From positions 73,908,353-73,972,352 of the forward strand of contig NC_060060.1 in assembly GCF_020283565.1 (NCBI RefSeq): a stretch of 64,000 nt of DNA, read 5' to 3'. Below are positions 54,686 to 64,000 of the stretch, piece after piece. Every line of letters begins with the position of its first letter. Positions within the stretch are counted from its first letter, which is position 1. Source of the DNA: Trifolium pratense (taxonomy: Eukaryota > Streptophyta > Magnoliopsida > Fabales > Fabaceae). The notes beneath the pieces were generated by a model. It saw only the letters and a list, made by a program, of their open reading frames with translations, ran no database searches and had not been told where the DNA came from. The translations under genes were made by a program, and so were the position numbers.

Positions 54686-57040
54686 GATCGATCGATCAAT
54701 CGATCTGAATAGGTGTAGCCTGCAGATCGAGCTCTAATTAATGATCACTAATATAGTGTTTGTTTTTTTGTTTGTTTGTTTGATGAAAACAAGGTACCAA
54801 TTAATGGTTGAGATCAATATATATATATAAGAGTGCGTGGACCTTTTTGTGTTGCTAATTTGGTTTGGACTTGTCCCTTCGAGCTAAGGTATACGTATAG
54901 CACTTCAATTCAACTTTAGAGTTAGGACGGCAGGGTATAGTGTCCTGAAGGACGGTCAAAAGATCATTGGACCTTGTCAATAAACAAAACATCTCTATTT
55001 GTTCAAAATTCATTCATATGCTGTACTAAGATCAGATGTGTAAAAATCTAACAAGACAAAGGTTCGTTGCATCCAAAAAAAATCTTACTATTACTATTAT
55101 CATCATATATATAATAATAAAAAGGCACTACCTAACTCTAAATCTCTAATCAAACAACTAATAAAACATTTAACATCTTTTCGGCCAGCAATCCAGCATC
55201 AAAAACTGCAGTTTGCACAATTATTTTTATATATGACTATGAGCCAGCTTGGCAAAATGAAAGAAACTTGTGTGTTTACTTTGCACGTGTATGTTAACAA
55301 AATCCAGTGGTTTGAAGTGGATGATATTCAAGAGTTAAGTGATAAATAGGACAAAATAGAGCGGAATGAAATAGAATAAGGTGAAATGAAAGGTATATAT
55401 AATACAAAATTTAAAATGTTATATGAAATTAAAACTTGACATCTTTTATACTGGTCCTTGTGTGGTAAATAAAAACCTTAAAAAATTACATAGGATCTTA
55501 CTTGTCAATGCCTTCTCTTGTTGCAATTTAGTTATTATAAACAATAAATATAATATAAAAATAAAACTAGAAAAACACTTGACGAGAACAAAAGGTGAAG
55601 ATGAATGAAAGCATCTAATGTAATGCAGGTGTCATTCTGTTGAACATGAAAGATTGAAAGTGCATAATTATTTTTTTTCAATTACAAAAAGAGACAAGGG
55701 ATAAAAAAATTATTCAAATAGTATAACATGGAAACATTTTTTTATATATGAACCTTATTGAGTTATTTCTAATTTTGTGGATAAAATTGGTTGATAAAGA
55801 TATTGCAATATGCATGAATTAGAGTTTAAATTCAGAATTATCTATTTATTTGATTTTAAGAGGTAAAATTTTACTCAACAGATTATTTAACAAAAAAAAA
55901 AACCGTGTTGCAAAAAACTATTTTCCTTTTCACTAGAATTTTTATTTTTTTCATTCTTTGTTCTTATTTGATATTTCTTTCATTAGAAACTATCATAAGG
56001 AAAAGCATAATATGTGAGTTTGTATGTTTTGTTGTAAAAATAAATAAAATAAAAAAATATCATGAGAGGGGTTACATTGGACTTTGAACAGCTGTATAAG
56101 TGAATTTGACATCATATTTTAACTCAAATTTTTAAGACATTAGGTTTATATGTTCAACATCCACTTTTCTATTTGATGTGGAACTCACTTCACACTAGAA
56201 ATACCAACTGATTCCATTCTATACACCCTAAAGTTGGGTGAAGTAAAATGATGGAAGAGGACAAACTGGAATTAAATGCATTCCATCGTGCACCGATGTA
56301 TTCCACTCATTTTTCTAAAATTCAAAATGAAATCTCATTTTATATGATCTCAAGTTCAAGCCTTTGCAGATGAGAAAAAAATATTGAGATGGAAGATTTC
56401 ACCAATCGTGTTAGCTAAATTCTTTGATGATGATTAGTTACAAATAAATTGATAGATAAATTTTGATGTGTCCAGTGTGAGTTAGAAGTTTCGCATTGAA
56501 TAAAAAATATATGTGTATAATATACAAATGAGAGGACTGATATGATATTGTCATATGAATTTGAACAAAAAAATAGTGTATAAACTCGCTCATAAGATTG
56601 CTCTTTGACCCCGGTGTTTTATGGGTTTAAGTCTAGTATTTCTTTTTCTATGTGGTGCCAAGATCCATTGGTTTGTATCCAAAACATATGATTTCTTGTT
56701 TTGCTTTGTAAGGAATTGAGTACCCCTTGTACTCAGTGTATCTTTGCTTAAAAAAAAAAAAACAACGACTAGTTTCTCCTCTTAAAATAAAATTTAACTT
56801 CCCTCAAAATTTTATTTGTTTTTGTTCACCTAATTCTACTATGTAAAGTCGTATAAAAAATAAAAAAGTTGTTAGTATTCTTTTATCATCATTTGGTTAA
56901 AAAACGTTTATTCATTCTTTTATCGGCATTTGGTTAAAACAAAGTTATTACTTATTAGTATTTTCTAAAAAGAATTATACCATTTTGATCTAGATTTTTA
57001 TTTAACCCCAAACATAAATTTTGATAAACTTTTGTTTTAA
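54686..57040. other. Long AT-rich intergenic region
   Basis: Nothing recognisable as a gene. Short frames at 55423-55608 and 55905-56087 are Lys/Ile/Phe-rich chance frames. It contains A/T homopolymers. Confidence 0.45.
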
Positions 57041-57225
57041 GGCAAATGCTAAATAGTGCCCCCGGGGCACTCTTTAAGCCCTTAAATAGTAAGTTTTTTA
57101 TAGAATTTTTATGGAAATGCGTAAAGTCAACACATTGGAAATTGGAGTGTTTAATTTTTTGAATAAAAAGTTTCTTTTAATGGAATGCTTAAAGAGTGCC
57201 CCGGGGGCACTCGTTAGCAAGACCC
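57041..57225. mobile_element. MULE-type MITE, copy 2
   Basis: A 185-bp element. The left end contains TGCTAAATAGTGCCCCCGGG. The right end, reverse-complemented, gives TGCTAACGAGTGCCCCCGGG; the inverted repeat continues to about 39 bp. A perfect 9-bp duplication TTGTTTTAA flanks it (57032-57040 and 57226-57234). It has no coding capacity and the same length as copy 3. Confidence 0.92.
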
Positions 57226-58035
57226 TTGTTTTAATATGGCCCTGCAAGTTTTAAAATATAATGGCCCCGGCACTGCACCTACACCACCACCCCTTCCGCC
57301 AACCACCAGACTCAAACAACCCCTTAATTCAACCATTTCTTGTGTTGTGTGTCCCTTTGAGTTATGAATGGTGATGGGAATGTGCTAAAATGTGAATTTT
57401 GGTTTTCTAAACTGTCATTCTTTTTTCTTTTTCAAAGTTCTGTTTGAATTTTGGACATTAGAATTGGGAATCGAACATAAATCGCAGTAGAACACATTAG
57501 AACAAAGATCATTCAAGTTTGAAACAAATTTCGATATGTTCCTGATATTAATAAATAAAATAAAAGTGTTGTTCAATTATTGGAGTAAGTCTATAAAGTG
57601 ATATTTGAACATAAAAATTATGTGATTAAAGATTAAAATAATTATAAAAAAAAAAGAGAAGAAAAGAAAGTGATCACATCTCATAAAAAGACAAAAAAGG
57701 GATGTGACTGGTTTTGACGGTGAATAAATGGTCTCCAGCTAGCGCCTGCGTGCAGCTATCATATTAATGGTTGCGATTTTTGATCTAATAATAATCTATA
57801 ATAATAACAATAATACAATCTAATGACGAAATCAGAAATGATAAAATTGAAAGACAGACAGAAATAAGATTATAATAATTAAATGAATCTATGATATGGA
57901 TCGATCTTAATGACCCAATGCATCTGCAAAACATATTGTTGATGATGATGATGAAATTGAGATTGGGAAAATTAACATGAATATATATATCTAGTAAGAG
58001 AAGAAGAAAGAAAGAAAATACTAGTGATTATTTAT
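57226..58035. other. Intergenic
   Basis: No recognisable feature apart from an ATG-rich short repeat near 57940-57955. Confidence 0.4.
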
Positions 58036-58248
58036 TTATTTATTATGTGATGATGAGATTGGGATATTATTATCAGCAGCTTTCAAAGTTTTTTCAATAA
58101 GCTTACGAGCTTTTCTGCTTCGAATTTCGACCTTAACGCTTGCACTCTTGTCCATCTTCACGTATGGTTTCTTTCTCTTTTTCATCTTCAGGGTTGACCG
58201 AACCTTTGACTTTATTGACTCCACCAGATTCCCCAACTGATTCGCCAT
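58036..58248 (-). CDS. Small basic protein, 70 aa, unknown function
   Basis: The minus-strand frame from the ATG at 58248 (MANQLGNLVESIKSKVRST...) gives 70 residues. It contains a Lys-rich stretch (MKKRKKPYVKMDKSASVKVE) and IRSRKARKLIEKTLKAAD. Nine bases before the ATG lies a good acceptor (TTGCAGGCAGAT), so the leader probably contains an intron. The reading frame continues upstream to a CTG, but no earlier in-frame ATG exists. High Lys/Arg content suggests nucleic-acid or membrane-surface binding, unproven. I believe this short family is conserved in dicots but have no function for it. Confidence 0.6.
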   Translation of the reverse strand: MANQLGNLVESIKSKVRSTLKMKKRKKPYVKMDKSASVKVEIRSRKARKLIEKTLKAADNNIPISSSHNK

Positions 58249-58753
58249 ATCTGCCTGCAACGATCGATCGAGTAAGTAATCAAGAGAAACAGAGGCAAGG
58301 CAATTGCCACTACTCTGCACTGCAGCAGCCTCTATAATATATATAATATGGAATATGTAGTTCTCAAAGTCTCAACCAATTAATCACCCATCACTGCCAC
58401 ACACCGTTTTGGAATAGGATTACGTTTTTTACCATTCAAATTTCAAACTCGCCCTATTTTATTTTATTTTATTTTATTTTTCAACATTGTCACAATATTT
58501 TTGTTCACGCAATATATTAGTATTAATTACTACCACAAAAATAATATTTTTTCCCATTTTTTTTATAAGAAACAACTCACCTTTTAGATTCATTGAAATA
58601 CATCAGTTATTCAAAGAATCTAATAAAAATTAGAAGAGAAAAGGAAATTAATAAATATTCAAAACATATTTAATCAATTACTTGAAGACAATTTTCAAAT
58701 GAGTAATGTAACATTTAACAATAATATATATATTTATTGAGTCAAAACTCAAA

Positions 58754-58786
<33 letters not shown>

Positions 58787-58816
58787 ATTTTTCAATAAGA
58801 AAATAATAAATGTAAT

Positions 58817-59059
58817 AATATCTTCGTCCCAAAACAATAGTCCTTTACGCATACCAATGCATAATTTGAATAATTAATGTATTTAGTTTTTTTTCATGAA
58901 AAATTATAAAAATTTAATATTGTGAAAATATTCATTGAGACAAATCAAACAATATATTATTTGTTAATAGTATTTGTCTTTATACATTAGTAAAAAAATA
59001 CCGTCAAAATAAATGTCAACTGTCAACAAGGGACAATTGTTTTAGGACGGAGCGAGTAG
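58817..59059. mobile_element. Tc1/mariner (Stowaway)-style MITE
   Basis: The ends TTCGTCCCAAAACAATAGTCC and, reverse-complemented from the right, CTCCGTCCTAAAACAATTGTCC form an imperfect inverted repeat. TA dinucleotides flank it. The interior is AT-rich and non-coding. The CTCCGTCC start is the usual end of plant mariner-derived MITEs. Confidence 0.65.
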
Positions 59060-59950
59060 TAGTTATGTTGACACAGTTGTTTTCAACTATGATGTATAAC
59101 AATTAACAAATATAATAAAAGTAGTATGTGAAGACATTTTCTCTTGATATTTCTCTATTTATTATTGTGATATTTATACGAAGTTTCTACTGCTAATAGC
59201 GATTATTAATTTTTGTCGAGAAACTTATGAGGCACATAAAGTATATTCTCTCTCATAATCGAATTTTCTTAATACACGTGAGTCAAGAATCGAATCTCTA
59301 ACCATATATTTAAAAGGACAAAAACCTTACTACTTTGATCAATAAAATTCTATCATGATTGTATTTTACTTGATCTATAAATTATGTTTGGTTCCAATAA
59401 ACAAAGTTAGCATATTAAAATTCAAGTTGAGCATTATTTTGAGTCAATTTTTTATGCAAATTCTTTTTGTCCAGAGATAACTAATTACTTGACAATTTTG
59501 AGACATGTTTTATGCAAGGAGGTCGGTCGGTCGGTCGGTTTGGAACTGAATGTTTTATTTTATGATTATTATAAACAAAAAATTATTTTTTAAATTCATT
59601 AAAAAGATAATGTATTTGATCCATATTATTGATGAGATACATTACTTTTAAAAAAAATTTTAAAAATAATTTTTTTACTTATAATATGATCAGTTAAATG
59701 TTTAATTTGAAAAAACCTCTGTATAACTAAAACAAAAGTCAAATCTAACATTTTCTTTCTTGTAACCAAAAACCAAAAAAAGAAGTCAAAATATAACACC
59801 AAATTAAATACTTGTTAATTTTTCTTCTCGTTTTTGGCATTTTGGCTCTAAGTCAATGTAGTTAGGTATTGAATTTTGAATGTGGAATTAATTTGCATTC
59901 ATTGAATGGTTGGACCGGCGTCGATGTGATTAAGAGGTGGATGGAGTTAT

Positions 59951-59989
<39 letters not shown>

Positions 59990-60061
59990 TAGAAAAATGT
60001 TAATACGTGTCTTAAAAATGCATTTGATTTATTTATTTATTTTTTGACAAAATGCATTTGA
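59060..60061. other. Intergenic with simple repeats
   Basis: (GGTC)n at about 59520-59540 and a poly-T run of about 38 bases at 59951-59988. A degraded tRNA-like SINE trace may lie near 59200-59330. No gene. Confidence 0.5.
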
Positions 60062-60530
60062 TGTATTCCCTCCGTCTCATTTTATAAGATCTCATTTGAC
60101 TAAATGTGTATTATTCATATTATTGTTTTGACCGTATTTTTTTAAAAGTATATAAATGTAAATAGAAAAATGCTAAACAGTGCTCCCGGGGCACTAGTTA
60201 AGCATGTTAAAATAGAAATTCGGTCTCGAAATGCGTGCATTCAATGCATCAAAAATATAAAAAATTGTCTTTTCAATATAAATTTTATTTTTTATTTCCT
60301 TTTTAGGTATGCTTAACAAGTGCCCCGGGGGCACTGTTTAACATGACCCATGTAAATATTATCATATAAGATCTTGTTTGATTTGTTTCGATGAGTATTT
60401 TCAAAATATCAAATTTCTAAAATTTTTACTAATACACAATTAAAAATATTCATAATTAAAATTATATATTGGTGTACGTGCCGTGACAATTAATTCTTAT
60501 ATTTTGGGACAGATAAAGTATTAAAAAATT
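60062..60530. mobile_element. Mariner-style MITE split by a nested MITE
   Basis: The left end TTCCCTCCGTCTCATTTTAT and the right end, reverse-complemented (TTTATCTGTCCCAAAATATA), are diverged mariner-style termini. The body matches the family at 58817 and 52920 (GTATTTTCAAAATATCAAA). It is interrupted at 60165-60349 by copy 3 of the 185-bp MITE. Confidence 0.65.
60165..60349. mobile_element. MULE-type MITE, copy 3 (nested)
   Basis: A 185-bp element with ends containing TGCTAAACAGTGCTCCCGGG and, from the right, TGTTAAACAGTGCCCCCGGG. It is flanked by the perfect 9-bp duplication ATGTAAATA (60156-60164 and 60350-60358). It is inserted inside the mariner-style MITE at 60062-60530. Confidence 0.92.
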
Positions 60531-60972
60531 GTAGATTGGATTAAACAATGTTTTTATATCATAAGATAAGATGGGACAAAATAAGTAGATTCGTTCAATT
60601 GAATAATTATTTATATAATATTAGTTTAATTATAAAAATTAATAATTTATGGAATTGAAATAGAAATTTGATAGAGAGAAAATAGGAGGACTAAAGTAAC
60701 TGAACCTATCGGACACTCTACTTATCCAATTTTAAAGATAGAATTTCAAGTCATTAGACTGCTTGACTAAAAATAAAATAACCGAACCTATTAGCATTAG
60801 TTGAATTTATAATTGATTAAAATTAATCTATTAATCTAAACCAAAATGAACAATGCAACAAGACGAAAAATAATAAAAAACCACATAAAGACAAAAAAAT
60901 CAATAGAACACTGCATCAAGACCATAAATCAAATAATAAGATTAGGGTTTGTTTGGTTAAAGATTGATGAAT
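60531..60972. other. Intergenic, 3' flank of EVE gene
   Basis: AT-rich; nothing recognisable. Confidence 0.4.
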
Positions 60973-61413
60973 TCAATCGCTAGGGTTTGCCCCATCACCA
61001 TGATAGCCGCCTCCTAAATGACAAATAGTATCCCAAATAAGATGAGGAACAGGAACAACCGAAAGCCTTGGCTGTTTCAAAAGTACAAAATCCTTCAAAT
61101 GTTTCATCTCCTTCAAGTCAACAACCCTCCTCATTTCGCCAACAGCTTTCACGTCAACCGCACCGTCGCCTTTGTCTCCTTCATCACTGTACCATTCCCG
61201 GACAACGGAAACAACGCCGACGATTCGACGGGCCTTGGAACCTGAATGGTAGAAGAAGCATAGATCGTTGAGTGACATTGATTTCAGGTATTTCTGAGCC
61301 TGTTTGTTTTTAACTCCATCCCATTTACTTATCCCTCCGTTTGCTTCTTGATCCTCCCACGACCACTCCGATGGTTCTGTTTTCAGCAGAAACCTCTTCA
61401 CTTCCTTTCCCAT
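60973..61413 (-). CDS. EVE-domain protein (THYN1-like)
   Basis: A single exon of 146 residues that is essentially all one EVE domain. It has the family pattern FLLKTEPSEWSWEDQ, KWDGVKNKQAQKYLKSM, DLCFFYHSG, RIVGVVSVVREWYSD, VDVKAVGEMRRVVDLKEMK and LSVVPVPHLIWDTI. The domain is related to PUA and YTH folds and binds modified bases in nucleic acids. Human THYN1 is the closest well-known relative; the plant ligand is not known. The frame is open back to a TTG at 61437, but the first ATG is at 61413 (MGKEVKRF). The gene is divergent from the SOSS-B-like gene across about 500 bp containing two E2F-like sites. Confidence 0.88.
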   Translation of the reverse strand: MGKEVKRFLLKTEPSEWSWEDQEANGGISKWDGVKNKQAQKYLKSMSLNDLCFFYHSGSKARRIVGVVSVVREWYSDEGDKGDGAVDVKAVGEMRRVVDLKEMKHLKDFVLLKQPRLSVVPVPHLIWDTICHLGGGYHGDGANPSD

Positions 61414-61565
61414 GTTTTCTCTTCTTTCACTTTTCAATTCTTAGTAGATAGATAGATACTAACTTGTTGTATTTTATTTTTACTTTACCCCAATTTATTT
61501 ATTTATTTATAGTATTAAATTATAATAAGGTGGTCCCACAAACAAAATCATTAAGTTTCACTCTC

Positions 61566-61610
61566 TTCCCGCCAATTGCCTTTGTTTTTCCCGCTCCAAC
61601 ATCTATAAAT
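61566..61610 (+). promoter_or_regulatory. Two E2F-like sites and TATA box
   Basis: TTCCCGCC (61566-61573) and TTTCCCGC (61587-61594, exact E2F consensus) are followed 10 bp later by TATAAAT (61604-61610). The TATA box points rightward to the SOSS-B-like gene. The E2F sites could serve both divergent genes. Sequence evidence only. Confidence 0.5.
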
Positions 61611-61869
61611 AAGGCTGTAAGTAAGTAACCCTTTTTTTGGGTTTTCTTTTGTCAAGCTACTCAATTCTCACCAATTTACAAAAATACTCTTGTCTGCTAA
61701 TTATCTAGCGAAACACCCTAACAACTTTGTTCCGCTCAAGTAGGGGATGACGTTTTTCAAAAATTTCTCATTTTTATAATATCAACTATTAAGTGGCAGA
61801 AAGGTATAAATGAAAACACCCAGTGGCGAGTATACCGCCGGGCATGCCTGGCACGTGCCTGGGCTGCCC

Positions 61870-62127
61870 TTTTTCTTTTTTCTTTTCTTTTTTTTTTTTT
61901 TTTTAAATGAAAACAAAAACAGAAAAAGGAAGAGCAGTACTTGCTTTCTCTTTCTCGATCCCTCTCTCTCAAAATCGCTGCTCTCAGTTCCTCTCTCACC
62001 CGCCGGCCGCCGCTCTCAATCCCTCTCTCCCTGCTCTCAATCTCTCTCCCTCACCTCGCCGTAAAGCCGTTCAATCTTCCGCCGCAGCCGCACCGCACTC
62101 ACTCTTTCTCTTCGTCTCGTTTGAGGT
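61870..62127 (+). other. Presumed 5' leader exon of SOSS-B gene
   Basis: A poly-T run (to about 61905) is followed by a C/T-rich, GC-richer stretch (CGCCGTAAAGCCGTTCAATC) ending TTTGAG with a good donor GTAAGC at 62128. It contains no start codon in frame with exon 2, so it is best read as an untranslated first exon. Its 5' limit is uncertain. Confidence 0.45.
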
Positions 62128-62398
62128 AAGCAAACTAACATACTGCAATTAATTTTTAACAACCTAACCTTCTCAATCTAGAATCTTTGTTTGATGATTT
62201 GGTGTTGTTTTGAATTTTAAATTTATTAAGCTGTTTTGATTGTTAAGTGATTATATAAATAAGCTGTTTTGGTTATATAAATAAGTAGTTTTGGTTGGTT
62301 CTTCAATAGTGTTTTTGTTCTAAAATAGTGAGAATGAAGGGTTTTTGTTCTAAATTCATCTTGATCTGCCATAGTGTCTTTGTACTGTGCTTTATGTT

Positions 62399-62587
62399 TG
62401 TGGTCATACTGGGAATTTAAGTTATGGCAGAACAATTCATGAGTTTGTGAAGGATAATGGTTTTGCTATTGACTCGCATTTACAGAGTGCTCTCATTAAC
62501 ATGTATGCAAATTGTGGTGCAATGGAGTTTGCTAGGGAAATATATGAAGGACTTCCGTTGAAAAATATGATTGTTTTGTCTGCTATT
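62399..62587 (+). pseudogene. PPR-protein fragment in leader intron
   Basis: The frame reads CGHTGNLSYGRTIHEFVKDN, then SHLQSALINMYANCGAMEFA, then EIYEGLPLKN. This is the pattern of about two pentatricopeptide repeats of a plant organelle RNA-binding protein. The open frame has no ATG at its start and runs into unrelated sequence. It is a captured fragment inside the intron of the SOSS-B-like gene. Confidence 0.75.
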
Positions 62588-62659
62588 TACCTTCAACTTA
62601 GATGTTGTTTTATTTTAGTAAACTTTGTTAATGTTTTATTAATGTGTGTTTTGTTAATA

Positions 62660-63160
62660 GTTATGCCTAAACATGTTTCATTGTCTACCGATAAAATGTC
62701 TCGAATCCCATCGGTAGTGCCACAAAAGAGAAGAAAGAGTAGTATAGAAAATGCCTTCAATGTTGAGGATATGAATCATCTTATAGAAAATATAGCAATG
62801 GTATTTTATGCTGGTGTCTTATCTTTCCATCTTGCTAGAAATCCTTACTATGTTAGTTCTTATTCTTTTGCTGCTAATCACAACCTTAGTGGCTTCCTCC
62901 CTTTAAGTTATAATGCTCTAAGAACCACTCTTTTGAAGCAAGAAAGAGCTCATATTGATAGGTTGCTTCAACCTATAAAATCTTTGTGGACATTGAAGGG
63001 AGTTACGTTGGTTTCTAATGGCTGGACAGATGTGCAAAGGAGGCCTTTGATAAATTTTATTGGCATTTGTGAAGGAGGACATATATTCTTAAAAGTCGTT
63101 GATGGCTCTGATGAATATAAAGACAAGTTTTACATGACCAACATATTTAATTCTAGATGG
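62660..63160 (+). mobile_element. hAT transposase (DUF659) fragment
   Basis: In frame with the PPR fragment, the sequence reads AFNVEDMNHLIENIAMVFYA, then LSFHLARNPYYVSSYSFAA, GFLPLSYNALRTTLLKQERA, VSNGWTDVQRRPLINFIGI and HIFLKVVDGSDEYKDK. This is the DUF659 part of plant hAT-like transposases. The zinc-finger start and the C-terminal dimerisation domain are missing. From about 63140 the frame continues into unrelated sequence and stops at 63250. Confidence 0.8.
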
Positions 63161-63418
63161 GCAGACATTGAGTACGCCCCTGATAAAATTTCCTCAAAAA
63201 ATTTGCCCAGGCTCTCTAACATTCCTGGAGTCGCCACTGAAAACACCTAAGGCGCGCACAAGAAGTAAGTATTTTGTGCCATGTCCCACAATTTATAGGC
63301 CTTATTATAAGAAGCCTATTACACAAATTATAGGCCTTGAAGTACTAATTTCAATAATACTATGTTGGAGCAATTTTTTATGTTCTGTGTAATGAAGTGT
63401 GGTTTCTTGTATAGGAAA

Positions 63419-63832
63419 ATGATTGTTCTCAAAGACATTGTGCCTGCAGCTCAAAACAACATAGACACTAGATTTATAATTTTGGAGAAAGGGAAGACAA
63501 CACTTGAAAGGGGAAATAAGATGTGTTTGGCGCTTGTAGCTGATGAAACAGCATCTGTTCATTTTCAGTTTTGGGGAGACGAATGCGATTATTTTGATTC
63601 GGGTGACATAATTTCTCTAACCAGCGGGATCTTTTCCTACCAGCGTGGCAACCTTATTCTTAGGGCAGGTAAGAGAGGTAAATTACAGAAGATAGGAGAG
63701 TTTACTATGTCCTATGTTGAGACACCAAACATGAGTGAGATTCATTGGATTCCAGACACATCAAATTCTAACAAGTATATTCAGGAGCATGTAATATCTC
63801 CCCATTCATGCCTCTTCCCTCCAATTTTGTAG
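63419..63832 (+). CDS. SOSS complex subunit B / hSSB-like ssDNA-binding protein
   Basis: The coding exon starts after the acceptor CTTGTATAG and gives 137 residues from the first internal ATG (MIVLKDIVPAAQNNIDTRFI). It is a single OB-fold with the family phrases MCLALVADETASVHFQFWGD, DSGDIISLTSGIFSYQRGNL, ILRAGKRGK, GEFTMSYVETPNMSEIHWIP and NKYIQEHVISP. In animals hSSB1/SOSS-B binds single-stranded DNA at breaks and also joins an Integrator-related complex. The plant protein lacks the long disordered tail of animal forms, as usual. The frame is open upstream to 63362 (MLEQFF...), but that extension precedes the acceptor and looks intronic. The 5' leader exon probably ends at 62127, leaving a 1.3-kb intron filled with PPR and hAT fragments. 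Confidence 0.9.
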   Translation: MIVLKDIVPAAQNNIDTRFIILEKGKTTLERGNKMCLALVADETASVHFQFWGDECDYFDSGDIISLTSGIFSYQRGNLILRAGKRGKLQKIGEFTMSYVETPNMSEIHWIPDTSNSNKYIQEHVISPHSCLFPPIL

Positions 63833-64000
63833 AATTTGATATGCATTTTTACTTGCCGTTAAAGTTTAGTAAAAGTCGTCAACTTGTTTGTTGATTAATC
63901 CATATTAGTTGTATAAGTTGTTATGTTATTAAGTGAGAGAGTTGAATTCATGATTTTCTTATCACTCTGAGTCTCTTCTGTTGGACCATCTCCCTGTTGA
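63833..64000 (+). other. 3' flank of SOSS-B gene
   Basis: Presumed 3' UTR; no other feature seen. Confidence 0.4.

Noticed and set aside
61414..61437. Eight extra N-terminal residues for the EVE protein
   Set aside because: The upstream frame begins with TTG, not ATG. The first ATG at 61413 sits right before the domain.
62387..63250. A genuine PPR-DUF659 fusion gene
   Set aside because: The frame has no ATG at its beginning, both domains are partial, and the whole lies between a plausible splice donor and acceptor of the SOSS-B gene. It is reported as captured fragments instead.
63362..63418. N-terminal extension of the SOSS-B protein (MLEQFF...)
   Set aside because: It lies upstream of a good acceptor (TTGTATAG) and is not part of the conserved OB-fold family start. 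The ATG at 63419 fits the family.
1..64000. CRISPR-like or phage/defence system
   Set aside because: The window is plant nuclear DNA. All regular repeats are microsatellites, tandem duplications or transposon ends without spacer-repeat architecture.

Overview
This window looks like nuclear DNA of a flowering plant, most likely a papilionoid legume of the clover/medic kind. The evidence is an AT-rich background, genes with many short GT-AG introns, plant-specific families (SOFL, MRS2, F-box, GYPP-rich CYSTM proteins) and dense plant transposon debris. The species is inferred from general appearance only. There are no operons, phage or bacterial features, and no CRISPR array.

Layout. 1-3125 is the decayed 3' part of a Ty1/copia element with its 3' LTR. 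3769-6413 (+) encodes a complete RlmN/Cfr-type radical-SAM methyltransferase in 7 exons. 7660-9109 (-) is a 4-exon charged protein of unknown function. 9446-10168 is a tandem array of about 175-bp units. 10439-14987 (-) is a 14-exon DNA polymerase kappa gene. 15781-17001 (+) is an intronless F-box gene, followed by a LINE relic and then a young non-autonomous LTR element (19337-22022) with a 5-bp target duplication. 22661-29062 (-) is a 17-exon coiled-coil protein gene. 30416-32233 (-) is a CYSTM gene with a hAT-like element (32392-34437) just upstream. 34.8-39.2 kb is repeat-rich: a LINE endonuclease fragment, a MITE with a related empty site, and a Helitron. 39577-40341 (+) is a very short F-box gene and 42388-43127 (+) a SOFL gene. 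46076-49600 holds a 5'-truncated BUB3 gene between two 275-bp direct repeats. 50923-52573 (-) encodes an MRS2/CorA magnesium transporter. 54092-54685 (-) and 58036-58248 (-) are small unknown proteins. 60973-61413 (-) encodes an EVE-domain protein and 63419-63832 (+) a SOSS-B/hSSB-like ssDNA-binding protein, whose 5' leader intron holds PPR and hAT fragments.

How the genes relate. They are independent eukaryotic transcription units, but several have genome-maintenance themes: polymerase kappa (lesion bypass), SOSS-B (ssDNA binding), a BUB3 remnant (spindle checkpoint) and an EVE-domain protein (modified-base reader family). E2F-like octamers (TTTCGCGC, TTTCCCGC) lie upstream of POLK, the coiled-coil gene and SOSS-B, which hints at S-phase co-regulation. 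This is inference.

Most notable mobile-DNA result. Three copies of a short palindromic-ended MITE family (5325-5498, 57041-57225, 60165-60349) each have a perfect 9-bp target duplication, typical of Mutator-like transposition. One is nested inside another MITE. I found no clearly new biochemical system. The best leads are this MITE family, the composite LTR element, the truncated BUB3 between direct repeats, the polymerase kappa splice donor abutting an (AT)n tract, and the transposon-filled leader intron of the SOSS-B gene. All coordinates were worked out by eye.
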